A DNA stretch of 64,000 nt, from assembly GCA_050084515.1 (NCBI GenBank), contig CM114273.1, positions 31,992,001-32,056,000 on the forward strand, written 5' to 3'. Source of the DNA: Blasia pusilla (Eukaryota > Marchantiophyta > Marchantiopsida > Blasiales). The number at the start of each line of letters is the position of its first letter. Position 1 is the first letter of the stretch. The notes under the pieces were generated by a model that did not search any database, had not been told where the DNA came from, and worked only from the letters and a program-made list of their open reading frames with translations. Positions 32,735 to 44,380 of this stretch are shown here, one piece after another. The translations under genes were made by a program, and so were the position numbers.

Positions 32735-33680
32735 CAAGACTCAAAATCCAAGTCAAACAATTCACGTCCATGGCCTGACCCAACACATGACGTCGTGAAG
32801 CCTCAGAAATGGAAGAAACCACGGTCACACCAATAGCAAATCCCATCGCACGCTCTCTCTCATCAACGTTAGGCTCCACCAACTATCGCACATGAGAATC
32901 CCATACAAGCCCGGGACCACCTTCCCTGTAGGCATGTGACGAGGGAAAACTCACAAATGTGGGTAGTGCCATCCTAGGCTGGACCACATGGTTCACCACT
33001 GCCATGGGTGACCGATCAATAACCCTCACCACCTGAGAAAGTTGCCCAGTATCCAAGATACTATCCACTGTAAGGCAAGGAGGATCCGACCGCTGCCTTT
33101 GCATCATATGCTTGACGTAGAACCTCCCTAGGCAACAAGTTTATCCACCACAAGCGTGGACGATGTGCACGCGAGCCAACTTGCGCTACATCCAACAACA
33201 CCGCTGGTCCAATCCAAGACCGCACCTCATGAACACTCGCCATCATCCAGGTCCGAGTGTCACCCAACAATGGAACATTCTCCAAAATGTAAGCTGGAGC
33301 ACGTGCCTGATGTCGTAACACCCGTAACATCTCCCAAAACAATCGAGACCTAGGGTCATGTAATCCCTCATCACGACCAGCACGTGTATGACCCTGACAT
33401 GGCCATCCAACAATCACCAAATCCACAGGACCAACCCTCTCAAGGTCCTGCGCCCCCAACAATGCAATGTGTGACGGAAAAGCACGCTGATACCCACAAA
33501 TAGCTGATGGCGGCAACAACTCTCGATATCTCCGCATCAATTGACCAATATGTCGGGATGAGACTCTCTGGGCCGTCTCATCTCGCTCCACATACACGTA
33601 TCTCCCAAGACAGAATACCGGCCTGCAACACTGCAGCCAAACCAGTGCTAATCCCACCAAAGAGATCTAACACACAAATG
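32735..33680 (-). pseudogene. C5-cytosine DNA methyltransferase domain, copy 2
   Basis: Methyltransferase fold inserted between protease and reverse transcriptase. Motif I VLDLFGGISTGLAAVLQAG is at 33672-33615. YVYVERDE, with the acidic residue that binds the cofactor ribose, is near 33600. Motif IV VDLVIVGWPCQGHTRAG, with the catalytic Cys, is at 33430-33385. Motif VI YILENVPLLGD is at 33296-33264 and motif VIII SRAHRPRLWW at 33178-33147. Motif IX ERERAMGF is near 32860 and motif X RRHVLGQAMDV near 32800-32760. The spacing (~310 residues in all) fits a catalytic domain with a short recognition region. Frame slips near 33610 and 33080 and a stop near 32883 break it, but all key motifs are present. 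Confidence 0.9.
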
Positions 33681-34995
33681 CCCTCCGGCGGATACTGCCA
33701 TACAATGGGTGTAGTATCCAAAGGGGATAACCCAACTGGACCAAAATTAGGAGTCCGCCGTGGGGCCTCCTCTTCCTCGTGAGGTATAACAGCTTCACAC
33801 CAAGCCTCCTGCACTAGGCGATCAGCCTCCTGCCGTAGTGCACCACCTGAACTCCAAAGTGGCACATCCAACGATGAGGATGCCACTGCTGCAAAACTAA
33901 GGACCTCCTCATGCACAGGAGAATCCATAGCAGAAACATTACCCTCCAAAAAGTTTCCTGGCCAAGTGACTACTCCACTAAAACCAGCCACAGATGCTAA
34001 TACGGTTGGGGAAGACCCTCCTGGTTGAGCCCCATAAATAAATCTCATAGGAACTTGGCTCATACGTCCATCCCCGGACTTCCAACCAGGTCTATCAGAC
34101 GCTATCTCAATCCAATAATCCATCTGAAAACTCATCGGGTACAATACTGCTCCTCCAACTAGTACATCATATGACTCGGCTGATGTGACCACTGCAGGTA
34201 CTCCCAACCGGGAGCTATAAGTCGCATGATCTGGTCTCAACTGAACAGAGAACTTCTCCCGTGTCATGAATTGAGATCTATCATTGGCTCCTTCAAGTGA
34301 TGTTTGAATCTGGAATGGGCAAGGCTCAAGCTCTGACCTCGAATACCCAAACCAATACATGCCGCCTTTCCCAACATCAAAGGTTGGGCACCAGAGTCTA
34401 ACAAGACTCTATCTGGTCTATACACCTGTCTTGTAGGACTCACCAATCGGAATATCCCACTCTGCTTGTCCAACATACATACACCAGGTGTAAGCCTCTC
34501 ACGATCAATGGTGGCCGGCCGGTAATGCATCCATAAATGCCGCCGCCGCTAAGTAGCATCGATACTCAATGCTACAGCTGACATAGAGGGTCGCTCCACC
34601 GCAACACCCTCATCCACCTCAGCACGTGTAGCATTAACACCCCCACGTTCACACAACGTGGTTGCTAGCTGAAATACAGGAGCTAAGTCAACTCCTAAAG
34701 CCATTAGCTCCGTGGCCGAAAACAATGGGGATCCCAACACTGAAGTTGCCATCAGCAATACTACACTGGATGCTGCATCCGTGTCTACTACACACGATGC
34801 ATATGCCTCAGTCCCCACTTTCGGCTCAATAGGCTGCGTAGGAACCATGGATGGAGTCCTAAGCACCTCAGACAACAAGAATGACTGGGGAAGCCTAGCC
34901 TGCCTCCCAACCTCACCCCTCTGTGGGTCCAACTCACAAAGAGCATCACGTGGCTCGACGCTCGAGTGGCTCCTCTCGAATCGCAGCCTGATGCC
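33681..34995 (-). pseudogene. aspartic protease and spacer, copy 2
   Basis: Retropepsin-like protease with active-site VLLDSGAQPLMLG at 34411-34375. A flap-side region follows (FQIQTSLEGA). Its second half is SYDVLVGGAVLYPM near 34175-34140, where the hydrophobic-hydrophobic-Gly motif is expected. PGWKSGDGR and a polar, acidic spacer then lead straight into methyltransferase motif I in one open frame (34360-33578). Stops at 34996-34998 and 34549-34551 lie upstream. A frame slip occurs near 34300. The protease appears as one unit with gag. Confidence 0.8.
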
Positions 34996-36564
34996 TCAAC
35001 GCAGTGTCTTTGCACTCGCCATATAAGAGAGATCATCCCCTCCATAAGAGGTGGAAACCCCTGCTCCCGAACTCCGATCTATCCGGATACCACCATAGTA
35101 GCCAATCTCTGCTCCAATCTGCTCAATCCTGGCGACCATAGCTGACTCTGTCGTAGTGGTAGGGGTGGCCACCGTAGGCTCTCCAACCACTGGTCCACAT
35201 CTACCACCCCTACCACCTCTACCACCTCGGCCTCTCCGAGCTACTCCACCACGGCCGCGGCCTGATCTCAATTCTGGATGAAGATCAAAGCAACGCTCTC
35301 GAGGATGACCTGGTCTCCCGCAATGATCACACTGAGTTGGGGCTGACTGAGGCCCATCCTCCAAAGTCTGTCTCCCATCCTCTTGGGGACAAAACTTCCT
35401 AACATGATCACCTCCACATGTCCAACATGACTGTCCTTGCTACGTGGCAACAAATGAAGGCAATGGTCTCGGCGCAAGTGTCCCTCTAGGACCTGACTGA
35501 GGTCGTGTGTATCCCCCACGACTCCCACTACTACTACCACCACCACTACTACGAGATTGTGAGGTGGGCTGCTAAACACGAGAAGTAGTAGTTATATCCC
35601 TACTGAATGCGGATGTCACCACTCTCTCCTTCACCATGTTAAGCTCAATCTTCTCAGATAGAGCAAACATATGGGTCAATGTGGGTGAATCATCACTCAT
35701 AAGAGTAGCATCACGTACCCTGCGGCGCAACTCTCTGTCCAAGATCCCATACCAAAACTGGAGTGCCTGAGCCTCAGTCACACCCTGGGTAATTGAAATC
35801 AAGCGTTGCATATGAGCGTATGCCTCACGAAGACTCTCACCAGTCTTTCGCTCAAATTCTTGAAGACTCCTCAACTTCTCTATCTTCACTCCCTGATAGT
35901 TCTTCTTCAACCTCTTGAAGAACTCTGCAACCGGGCTGAATGATGGTGGGGCACTAGTATCCCCACTGGTACCTCCATGGGTACCTCCACTGATACCCCC
36001 ACTCCGGCTCGTACTCGTACCACTCGACGTCGGGCTGGCTGGCATAGTAGGAGCACTACTACCAATACCACCATGGGTGATAGACACATAGCCTGGAGAC
36101 CAATATTGTCTCCACGCCTCAATCTCAGCAACATGGTCCTTCCTAAACTCATGGTAATCATCTATGGGTGGTCCCTCCAAGTGCTGAAACAACCCCTTCC
36201 AAGCCAAGAAGGGTGTAAACAACGTGGCGTTCCACAACATCTGCATATTACACCACGTATCAAACTCCTGCATGAAGTCCTTCAACTCAATGGTGCCCAC
36301 TGCACTCGAGTATCGTCGTGGGCCCTTCATGGCCCCATATATCCCGTCCATATCCCAAATCAATGGAGCTAAAACACTCGATAACAACGTAGAAGACTCG
36401 GTGTTTGGAACACCCTCGTCCTCCTCTTCATCAACCTTCGGAAGTGGAAAAGGTAGTCGATACCTCAATCCACTCCGTGTGAAACCACCACTATCCGCAC
36501 CACGGTCCCCAACCAGACTACCATAAAGCTCTGTGAAGACCAACGCCGATGCCGCACCACCACC
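34996..36564 (-). pseudogene. gag polyprotein with zinc knuckles, copy 2
   Basis: Structural protein that packages element RNA. One frame runs through the whole region, broken by stops at 35572-35574 and near 35438. The capsid-like part has WKGLFQHLEG, then FFKRLKKNYQGVKIEKLRS, FERKTGESLREAYAHMQRL and RELRRRVRDATL. Two cysteine-histidine knuckles follow near 35430 and 35340: CWTCGGDHVRKFC, one residue short, and the canonical CDHCGRPGHPRERC. A Gly-Arg-rich RGG tract comes next (35290-35210). No clean ATG starts the frame; a TAA lies about 11 codons before the first gag-like residues. Confidence 0.85.
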
Positions 36565-37926
36565 AAATTACCACCACTAAGTAACCAAGTGACATCGATG
36601 TCCCTGTACTATTCTAGCTCTACTAGCTATGGGTGTAGGCAACCTAACCTGTCAGCACCACAAGAAGCCTCCCACGGTATACTCGTCATCACTCCAGCCT
36701 CACTACCGGTGGCACACAGGAGTAACACTACTCTGGAAATCAGCGTCAACCCTAACAATGGGCACGCAAGCAAGAAGCAACGATGGAGGGGATCCAAACA
36801 CGGGAAGGCCAACGACAACCCTCCAATCGTAAATGGAAATCAAGGTAACACAATCCACCAAACGTGGCGCCCCCTGAATCCACACAACCCACCACACAAT
36901 TCTAACGCAATAGCTACTCCGCCGCGGGTCGATGACATGCTAGTCGGACTCGTAGCACCTGAAAATATCATCTACATGGAGAGGCTACAACGTACTATGC
37001 GCTAGAGGTCCATCAACCAAAAAACTTGAGATGCATAAAGCGCCTAACATATCTCCGAACAGCACCAAATGAGCTACACCAGTGTGTACACTGCCATAAT
37101 TAAGAACTCAGCAGTTAAGCGTCTTCCAAGCAGAATAGCGCAAAGATGGGTGACCAGTTACGCAACACTCAAATCACAAATCCTGCAAAAACTGCCTCAC
37201 GCCCAAGCAAGCATGCTTGCTTGCTTGCTTGCTCCTTGCTCCTTACTCCGCCTCTCACGCCCACTCGCCCCGAGCTACCACGAGTTGCCTGGAAGCCTCA
37301 AAACGCCGAGACATGCCCGTTTGCCACGCTTCGCCATGCTTTCGCCGCGAAATTTTGATCAGCAATTACTCCACAAAAACTCGACGAAAATTGAATCTAT
37401 TTCAACCAAAATTCAATTGACCACCATAGCTATCTCTCCACAAAAAATCAGCTACAACCAAGCTCTGTACTCCGAGCTAAAAATTAGACAAACTTGCTGT
37501 CCATACACCTCTAGAATCGCAAATCCGACAGCGCTTCCGCCCAGACTCATGCACGTAGAAATTCGCAACGCTCCACACACTCGAGCAGATAGCTTCACAT
37601 GAGATCAAAATACAAGTAGCAATAGGAACCTCTCACCCGATCTGGATGAACATCAATAGAGCTTCCGCACTCCAAGCTCTCCACATGAGAAAACCGTCAA
37701 ACACAAACCAGATTCTTCAATCGTTGATAACTTCCAACTTCCTTGACGAAATCCGGCGATCTAAAGCGCGTTGGAAAGCTCTCAGCAAGGCGCTTCTTTC
37801 CCAACCAACCAGATTCCCACCTCCAACATAGGCCACAAGCCACAAACATCACACAATGAGCCCTAACCAGATCCTACTGATCCACAATCGAAGCTATCAT
37901 CGATCATCTACTCTAGTTCTTTGAGT
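36565..37926 (-). other. leader region of gypsy copy 2
   Basis: Untranslated leader between the 5' LTR and gag. It contains a GCTT microsatellite near 37208-37231. No tRNA-complementary primer-binding site beginning with TGG is visible directly after the LTR end at 37927. Confidence 0.5.
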
Positions 37927-38293
37927 GAAATCCGTGAAAGACCTACTGTCATAAAACACATATAGAATCACATACAATCGAGCCAAACCCACTCCACGAT
38001 GGGAAAATCCAGGTCGTAGCTTGCGCGAACCACCATAGCCAAGAGCTGTACTCACTACCAAGGCTAACTCCCAACGCAACAGGCTCAACTCAAAGAACTA
38101 ATTGTTCTTTGAGTGCACTCCATATTATATCCTCCAACCTAAGAGCGGGCCCTACTGGAAAAGTCACCCTCAACTGAGTAACCCCCAACCCTATGTATGA
38201 AACCACATCTCTACCTAAACACTACGGCCCTACATAAGGTATGGCCTCTACTAGCACACTATACTCTACGACATAATTCGTATGGTCATGACA
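37927..38293 (-). mobile_element. truncated 5' LTR of gypsy copy 2 (367 bp)
   Basis: About 97% identical, in the same orientation, to 27629-27996. On the minus strand it starts TGTCATGACC and ends GGATTTCA. The first ~105 bp of the 3' LTR are absent here. Confidence 0.8.
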
Positions 38294-41200
38294 GGTTAAT
38301 GACTTGAAAGAAATCACACACAAACACTAATGGTTGATAAACTAGTTGATAAGTTTGAATGGACACCATCTACTTCGACCCAACATATCAAAACATGTGC
38401 ACGATGTAATTTCATGGGATGACAATCTATCTTATATGGACAACCCAATACGTACAATAAGTCGAAATAGTGGGATAATAAGGAAAATTAAAATATGTTT
38501 GACATTTTTAAATTTGTCTCTTGATTCACACTATATGGATAGAGAGAATGAATGGAAGATGGTTTTTTTTGAAAATTTATTTAAGGAACTATTTATTTTA
38601 AAACATTTGATTCTAGATGAACAATAAAATAAAATAGTGGGATAATTATTAAAAAATAAAAAAATCTACAATTTTTGTTTTCATTTATGTTTGATGGGAA
38701 GGGAAAATGAATATTTTGGAGGAGTAGATATCGTTTAAATTTTATGGAAAGGTGGAATTATTTACGGGATAAGGATATCACTTAAATTTTAATAGAGGAG
38801 TTGAATTACTATAAGAAGTGGAATGTAATTACTTTTCTAAGATTTAATAAAATAAAAAATATCTTTAAAATTTGAAATTAATAACATGATATTTAAATAA
38901 ATAGTTGTGTTAATTCACCTTTGATATTTGGGAAATTCAAATTAATTTAAATAGAGAAGGGGAAATAATTAAATAATTAAATAAAAATAAAGTTAATTGA
39001 TGTTATTTTGGTGGGAAGAGTGGAAGGCGAAGAGTAGATATTGTTCAAACTTTTATGGAGGAGTGAAATTGTTTAGGGGAGTTGGATATTATTTAAAATT
39101 TAAAAGTAGGACTATTTTGAAAGTGAAAATTTATTACTTTTAAGATTTGAAAATTTATAATTTATAATTCAATTTTTAAATGAAAAATATTTCTAAAATA
39201 TTTTTCATTTTCAATTTAGTGCACAAACATGGGCATGCTAACTAGCAAGAAACCTAATAACTAAAAGATAATGACTACAAGAAAAGGTAGGATCATCATA
39301 CTTAAAGTAGAGATGAACCTCTATTTTCTTAACATTTTCTTATACTTGGATGGCCAAAAAATAGAAAAAATGAGAAATGAAGAAACACATTTCAAATAGG
39401 CTAGTAATGTGGAGCTTGTGCTCTACATTCGGCTTCGAAAAAGAAAAAGAAAAGCCAGAGGATCCAATGAAGTTTAAACAACACGAAATTTAAACATTGG
39501 TTGACTATTTTTGATAAAAAATATCTTTGGCCATGGAAGTGTGATGGAGAAACATTTCCGATTGGATATCTTCAGCCGATTTTCAACAATGGAAATTTGA
39601 CTTGAACATATTTGTGCTGATCTTTATGACAAGTTTAGCCAAACAAGTATGTACTTATCATTGAAAGTCTTTGGAACCTCTTTTGAGGTTTCTTGTAATA
39701 ATAAAGTGAATATTTACTTTCGAAACATATTACAATTCAAATGGCAAATGAACGGTGAGAAAAAATTTAAATTTACATACAACATTATTAATCTTTCCCG
39801 AGCTATATATTAATTATCACCTTTTATTTATCATGCATGATAAATAAAAAGGGGTTAGAAAAGTCCCATTCTCTTCCAGGGACTCTTCTATTCTTATATT
39901 ATTAGATTGAAAAATTATTATCTTAAGATGACGAATGAAATTAAAGATGCATAAAAGGCATCATACTCATAATTAAAAAACATTAATTTTCGGTGGAAAT
40001 ATATAAGCGTGGTTGCTGTAAAAGGACAGGCTCGGATAAGTAAGAAGGTACGAGACAAGGGACTCGCGCGTCCCTGGTACCGGCGTCAGTAGTACCTAGG
40101 GTCCTCCAGGGGCGGGACTATGCAGTGGATGCTCTGTAACCTGGGGTTAGTACAAGGGTTGCGCTGAAACAGTGGAACTGTGGATGCGCAGTAACCTGGG
40201 GTAAGTACAAGAGTTACGCTCAAATCGTTAACAGTAAGAGGTGCGCAATGATTCACTTAAGAAACGTAAGCAACAAAGTTGGAGCATCTAGCGCTTTACG
40301 TTATCATTATGTGGTCATTATTAGTGTCCATTATAACGGAACAAAGCGTAGTTCAATGATTAATGTTTTGTATCTTAGACGTGAATTATTATTTCAAAAA
40401 CAGTAACTTTAAGAGAGATGGTAGAACATAATATACTCTCTCTTTTTTATGTATCATCTTTGTTTTGTTCCTCATACATACACATCAAACTCTTTTATAT
40501 TTATGTTATTTATTATTTATTAATATTCAATTTTCAAAATGAAAATTTTCACATCATTTTAAAATAGAAAATTTTCCTTGCCAAATTTCACTTTCTCTCT
40601 ATAGAAATGGACTTTGCAAATGTCATTCTTTTTCTCTATATCCATGCCTCTATCGGTCCATATGGCCAAGTGCATGCGTTGTAATATTGGTGTTCTTTAT
40701 CCCAAGGTCTCATCCTCTTGACAAGCCCATATAAGCATATTTCCTAAAGAGCTCTATAGCCCGTCCATCTAATATTGTAACTCGTGCGGATGTATACACG
40801 CCTCTAGAGGCATGACTTTAATCATAGATGTGTAGGGATTCCATTATTTGGTCTAATTATATGTAGTAATTTACATCCTATGTGGTGGGAATCCACCTTC
40901 CCACCATTTTTGGTTTCCCCACGTTTGGTTGTGGAATTGCTTTTTTTTTGGGAAACTTTCCAAGTGTACCTCATTCATTGTGTAGGAGAGTTTTTTTTTT
41001 TAACATGCCACTACTACTGGTTTTTGTCAAGTTTGGAAAATCAAATTAACTTGTATAATTTAAAAGAAATTTATGGCTTGTGGAGATTCACCTAAAAGTT
41101 CTCATTTTTTCATTAAAATATTGTAATGATCACAAGGGAAAATTTTAATGAACAAAACTTAGATGTTAATGAGACCATATCATTTAAAAAAATGGTTTAC

Positions 41201-41888
41201 TAGGCCTTCTTCCCACTTGATTTTCTATTTATTTTCTTTATTACCTTTCGTTCTTTCATAAACTTTTTTAATCGTTCTTCAATGTGTTTAGAATAATGGG
41301 CTTCTCAAGTATCTCATTATCAACAGAGGTGTTCAAAGGTGGCACGATTTGTTGTACTACAAACTAATCGAATTTGGAAAACTCTCCCACTATCTCAAAA
41401 GAAATGTGTTAACTCAAAAAACAGTTAATATAAAAGCCACATGTCAACTCAAAAAACACCTAATATTGAATCCGAAAATCTCTCCCATTATATTGAAAAA
41501 TACACTTACCTACACATAAAATGAAAAGACGTGTATTAACCTACGTTAATCGTCAATGCTCGAATTAAGGGAGCCTACGTGGATTAAACTGTCAAGAGAA
41601 TAAACATTTCCGCGTTGTAGATTGAATGAATGAATCAACGATCGCGTAGTTACGAATAGTTAGGGAGCTTTAACAATTAAAGGAGCACGTATCAATTATA
41701 CAGCGAGGGAGACTACACTATACCCACAGCGGTGACCAGAGATGCTACAGTGGTAACCCTAGGTGGAGTGAGAGGACACGAGACGAGGGAAGGAGCAGAG
41801 AAGGAAGATGAAGATGAAGAAGGAGAAGCGGAGATTCATTGAGAGCCGAAACGCTCTTGTTCCAATTGCAATTCTGTGAAGAAGGCGC
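38294..41888. other. AT-rich intergenic region
   Basis: No gene recognised. Very AT-rich with many short purine-rich runs. A GC-richer patch with a tandem repeat lies at 40020-40230. The last ~150 bp before 41889 form the presumed upstream region of the cathepsin B copy. Confidence 0.5.
40121..40230. repeat. two-unit tandem repeat, ~56-bp period
   Basis: Units at about 40121-40172 and 40177-40228 share GTGGATG, GTAACCTGGGGT and AGTACAAG. The patch is GC-rich compared with its surroundings. Confidence 0.75.
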
Positions 41889-42958
41889 ATGGAGGAAATT
41901 CGGAGAGTGCTGTGGATCGGAGCCCTGTGCGTGGGGCTCGCGCTCGTGGCGCAGGCAAGCGGGACACGGGAGGAGATCCCGAAGAAGAGTGAATTGGAGC
42001 TGGCAGAGGAGAGGCCGATTTTGCAACAGTCGTTGATTGATTTCGTGAATAGAAACCGAAAGGCTACATGGAAGGCGGGGAGGAACGGGCGCTTGGAGAA
42101 GTATACGGTGAAGGACATGAAGCGCTTGTGCGGGACGATCATGACGCGGGTCTCGGATTTGGATCCCGCGTCGCCAATGCTAGAGACGGGACGCAAGGTG
42201 GTGAGGGTGGAGGATTTGCCGAAGAACTTCGACGCGCGCAAGAGGTGGCCTTCCTGTAAGACCATCGGCGATATCCTGACCAAGGCCATTGCGGATCTTG
42301 CTGGGCCTTCGGAGCTGTCGAGTCTTTATCCGACAGGTTCTGCATTCATGGATACGAGAACGTCAGCCTTTCAGAGAACGATCTCCTGTCGTGCTGTGGA
42401 TTCGAGTGCGGCTATGGTTGTGAAGGTGGCTACCCGTTCAGAGCATGGCAGTATTTCAAGCGCACCGGTGTGGTGTCTTCCACTTGTGACCCGTACTTCG
42501 ACAGCAAAGGGTGTGGCCATCCCGGTTGTGAGCCCCTTTACGAAACCCCTGTGTGCACCAAGACCTGTGTGAATGACGATCTGTGGACGGAGAACAAGCA
42601 TTTCAGCACCAGTGCCTACTTCGTGCCGTCTGAACCGGAGGAGCTAATGCTGGAGCTCTACACCAACGGGCCTATTGAAGTGTCCTTCAATGTGTACGAG
42701 GATTTCGCTCACTACAAATCGGGGGTTTACCAGCATTTGGCTGGGGAGTATCTGGGAGGCCATGCGGTGAAGCTGCTCGGCTGGGGAACCGAAGATGGTG
42801 TGGATTACTGGACCATTGCCAATTCCTGGAACAGAGATTGGGGAGATGATGGTTACTTCCGTATCTTGCGTGGAGTCAACGAGTGTGGCATCGAGGAAGG
42901 GGCCGTCGCGGGTATTCCTTACGTCGCAGGACGAAGCTCTCGTGTCGCGGGAATGTAG
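41889..42958 (+). pseudogene. cathepsin B-like cysteine protease, intronless copy with a one-base frameshift
   Basis: Papain-family (C1A) lysosomal or vacuolar protease. The ATG at 41889 opens a signal peptide (hydrophobic core WIGALCVGLALVAQ). A propeptide follows (SLIDFVNRNRKATWKAG), then the mature start LPKNFDARKRWPSC. After GDIL (42278) one base is missing, and the frame moves to the one encoding [13 protein letters not shown], which holds the catalytic Cys. The rest is intact: the occluding-loop region with [28 protein letters not shown], catalytic His in [11 protein letters not shown], catalytic Asn in [14 protein letters not shown], and the stop at 42956-42958. Allowing for the lesion, the length is about 356 residues, usual for plant cathepsin B. 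Plant family members normally have many introns, so this may be a retrocopy. A sequencing error cannot be excluded. Confidence 0.88.
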
Positions 42959-44380
42959 ATGGGAATTGGATCGAGTGAACATGCTCCTTGTTCTGGGAAG
43001 GCCGTAGCTCGTTCCACGAGCCCGTTGTCTATGAAGATCGTCGTCTCTTCCACCGACCTCTCACACCCTTGTACGTACTGACTGGTGCGATCTGCACTCT
43101 TTCGTAGGAGCTAGCTCTCGGATCGTGTTTGTCTCATGTAATTACGTGTAATCCGTAGCTGTTAACATGTGAAAATGTATCCATTTTTGGCTATTATAAC
43201 CAAAGATACTCGAGGACAGAGTACATCATCTTTCTCACATGTATCATAAGCGTCTCGATGACCGAATTCCAGCTCAGACTCGTCTGCGTGAGATGCGTGT
43301 GCCCTTCGAACGCATACGTCCGAGGCTCCGACTCTTTCTTCTCTCACGGGATATGCACGTCCAGGAAAACCTCGCGACTTTTGTAGGCAGACGGGATCGG
43401 GAGCGTCAGGAATCAGGATTGCGCAACTCGTAGGCGCCTTGTTGTTTCCATGTCGTGAGCGTACTAATCTACGTATCTTGAGACACCTCCGACTCGGACT
43501 TCACGGAGGGGTCTGGATCGCTAACCGACGCGTTCCGCGGCGTATAATTTCCCTCCGGTAAACGAGGAAGGAAATAGTCGGAGTTCGAAAACCGCCGGAA
43601 CGTCACATGCTTCCAACACATTCCGGTTTATCGGTACTGCAATGCCGACGCGATATTTCTTTCATACTCGGCAGTGCGCGACGGTTGAATCGTAAGTCTA
43701 TAAACGGGAGGCTTCCGTTTACAGCTCCCCCACCCAACATACCGATTCGTCGTTTGCGGGAAGCTCCCGGCCTATGCGCTGCCGCTTCGCGTGTCGGGCT
43801 TGCATAGATCCGGCTATAACTCATTCCTCCACATTCAGGTGGAAATCTGTTCCCTGCGCGCATAGGCTACAAAGCACTGCGCCGGTATATACGTCGAAAG
43901 TGGACCTCTCCGGGTTCCCGACAAGGTGGAGTTCAGGCCTTCTTTTGAGAAAGCGTGCTTCGTTTCTTTGTTGCTCCCTCCCAATACGCAATCACCTCTG
44001 GAGCCCGATGAATCCGCACCTCACACGTATTGGAACCATGCGTCGAGTGCGGCGGAGCCACGTCTGCGACTCGGCCACGAACGACCGAGTCTGTAATTTG
44101 CGGGCTGCCACGGTGGACTCGACTCACGGGTCACAGTAACTCGACTGAATGGAGTTACTGTGACCATTTCAGAGCGCGCCGTTCGGCTCTTTGTTGTAGA
44201 GGCTGAAACAGACTTCGTTTCGACAGACTTTCGCAGCTCCGGAAGTAGCGGTGGTTGGAGGCCGAGGCTGGGGCCGGAGCTAAAGCTCGTAGTTTCGGAA
44301 AGGAGTGGGTTTGGAGTCCGGTGGAGAAAGAGTTAGAGCTCGACCTTCGAAAATGGTGAGCTTTCTCGAGCATTGACTAT
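42959..44380. other. region downstream of cathepsin B, rich in fold-back sequence
   Basis: Moderate GC. Short frames on both strands show no known domain. Imperfect inverted repeats occur at 43515-43610 and 43695-43720, and a perfect one at 44129-44165. Possibly a small fold-back element. Confidence 0.35.
44129..44165. repeat. 14-bp perfect inverted repeat with 9-base loop
   Basis: GGTCACAGTAACTC at 44129-44142 pairs with 44152-44165. No T-run follows, so a terminator role is not suggested. Confidence 0.85.

Larger units (their letters stand above)
27629..38293 (-). mobile_element. Ty3/gypsy retrotransposon encoding DNA methyltransferase and PHD finger, copy 2 (nearly full length)
   Basis: Read on the minus strand: truncated 5' LTR (38293-37927), leader (37926-36565), gag with zinc knuckles (36564-34996), protease (34995-34100), spacer (34100-33680), C5-methyltransferase (33680-32735), linker, reverse transcriptase (32350-31690), RNase H split by a solo LTR, integrase (29626-28430), PHD finger (28417-28277), polypurine tract and 3' LTR. 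The coding length without the solo LTR is about 7.3 kb. Stops and frame changes make it non-autonomous, yet every domain expected for mobilisation is recognisable. I found no clear primer-binding site after the 5' LTR and no target-site duplication around the whole element. Confidence 0.9.

Noticed and set aside
35268-35579. Valine-rich minus-strand frame over the gag knuckle region
   Set aside because: Out-of-frame reading of the Gly/Ser-rich tract; the correct frame carries the zinc knuckles.
44129-44165. Hairpin considered as a transcription terminator
   Set aside because: No T-run follows, and such terminators are not expected in a plant nuclear genome.
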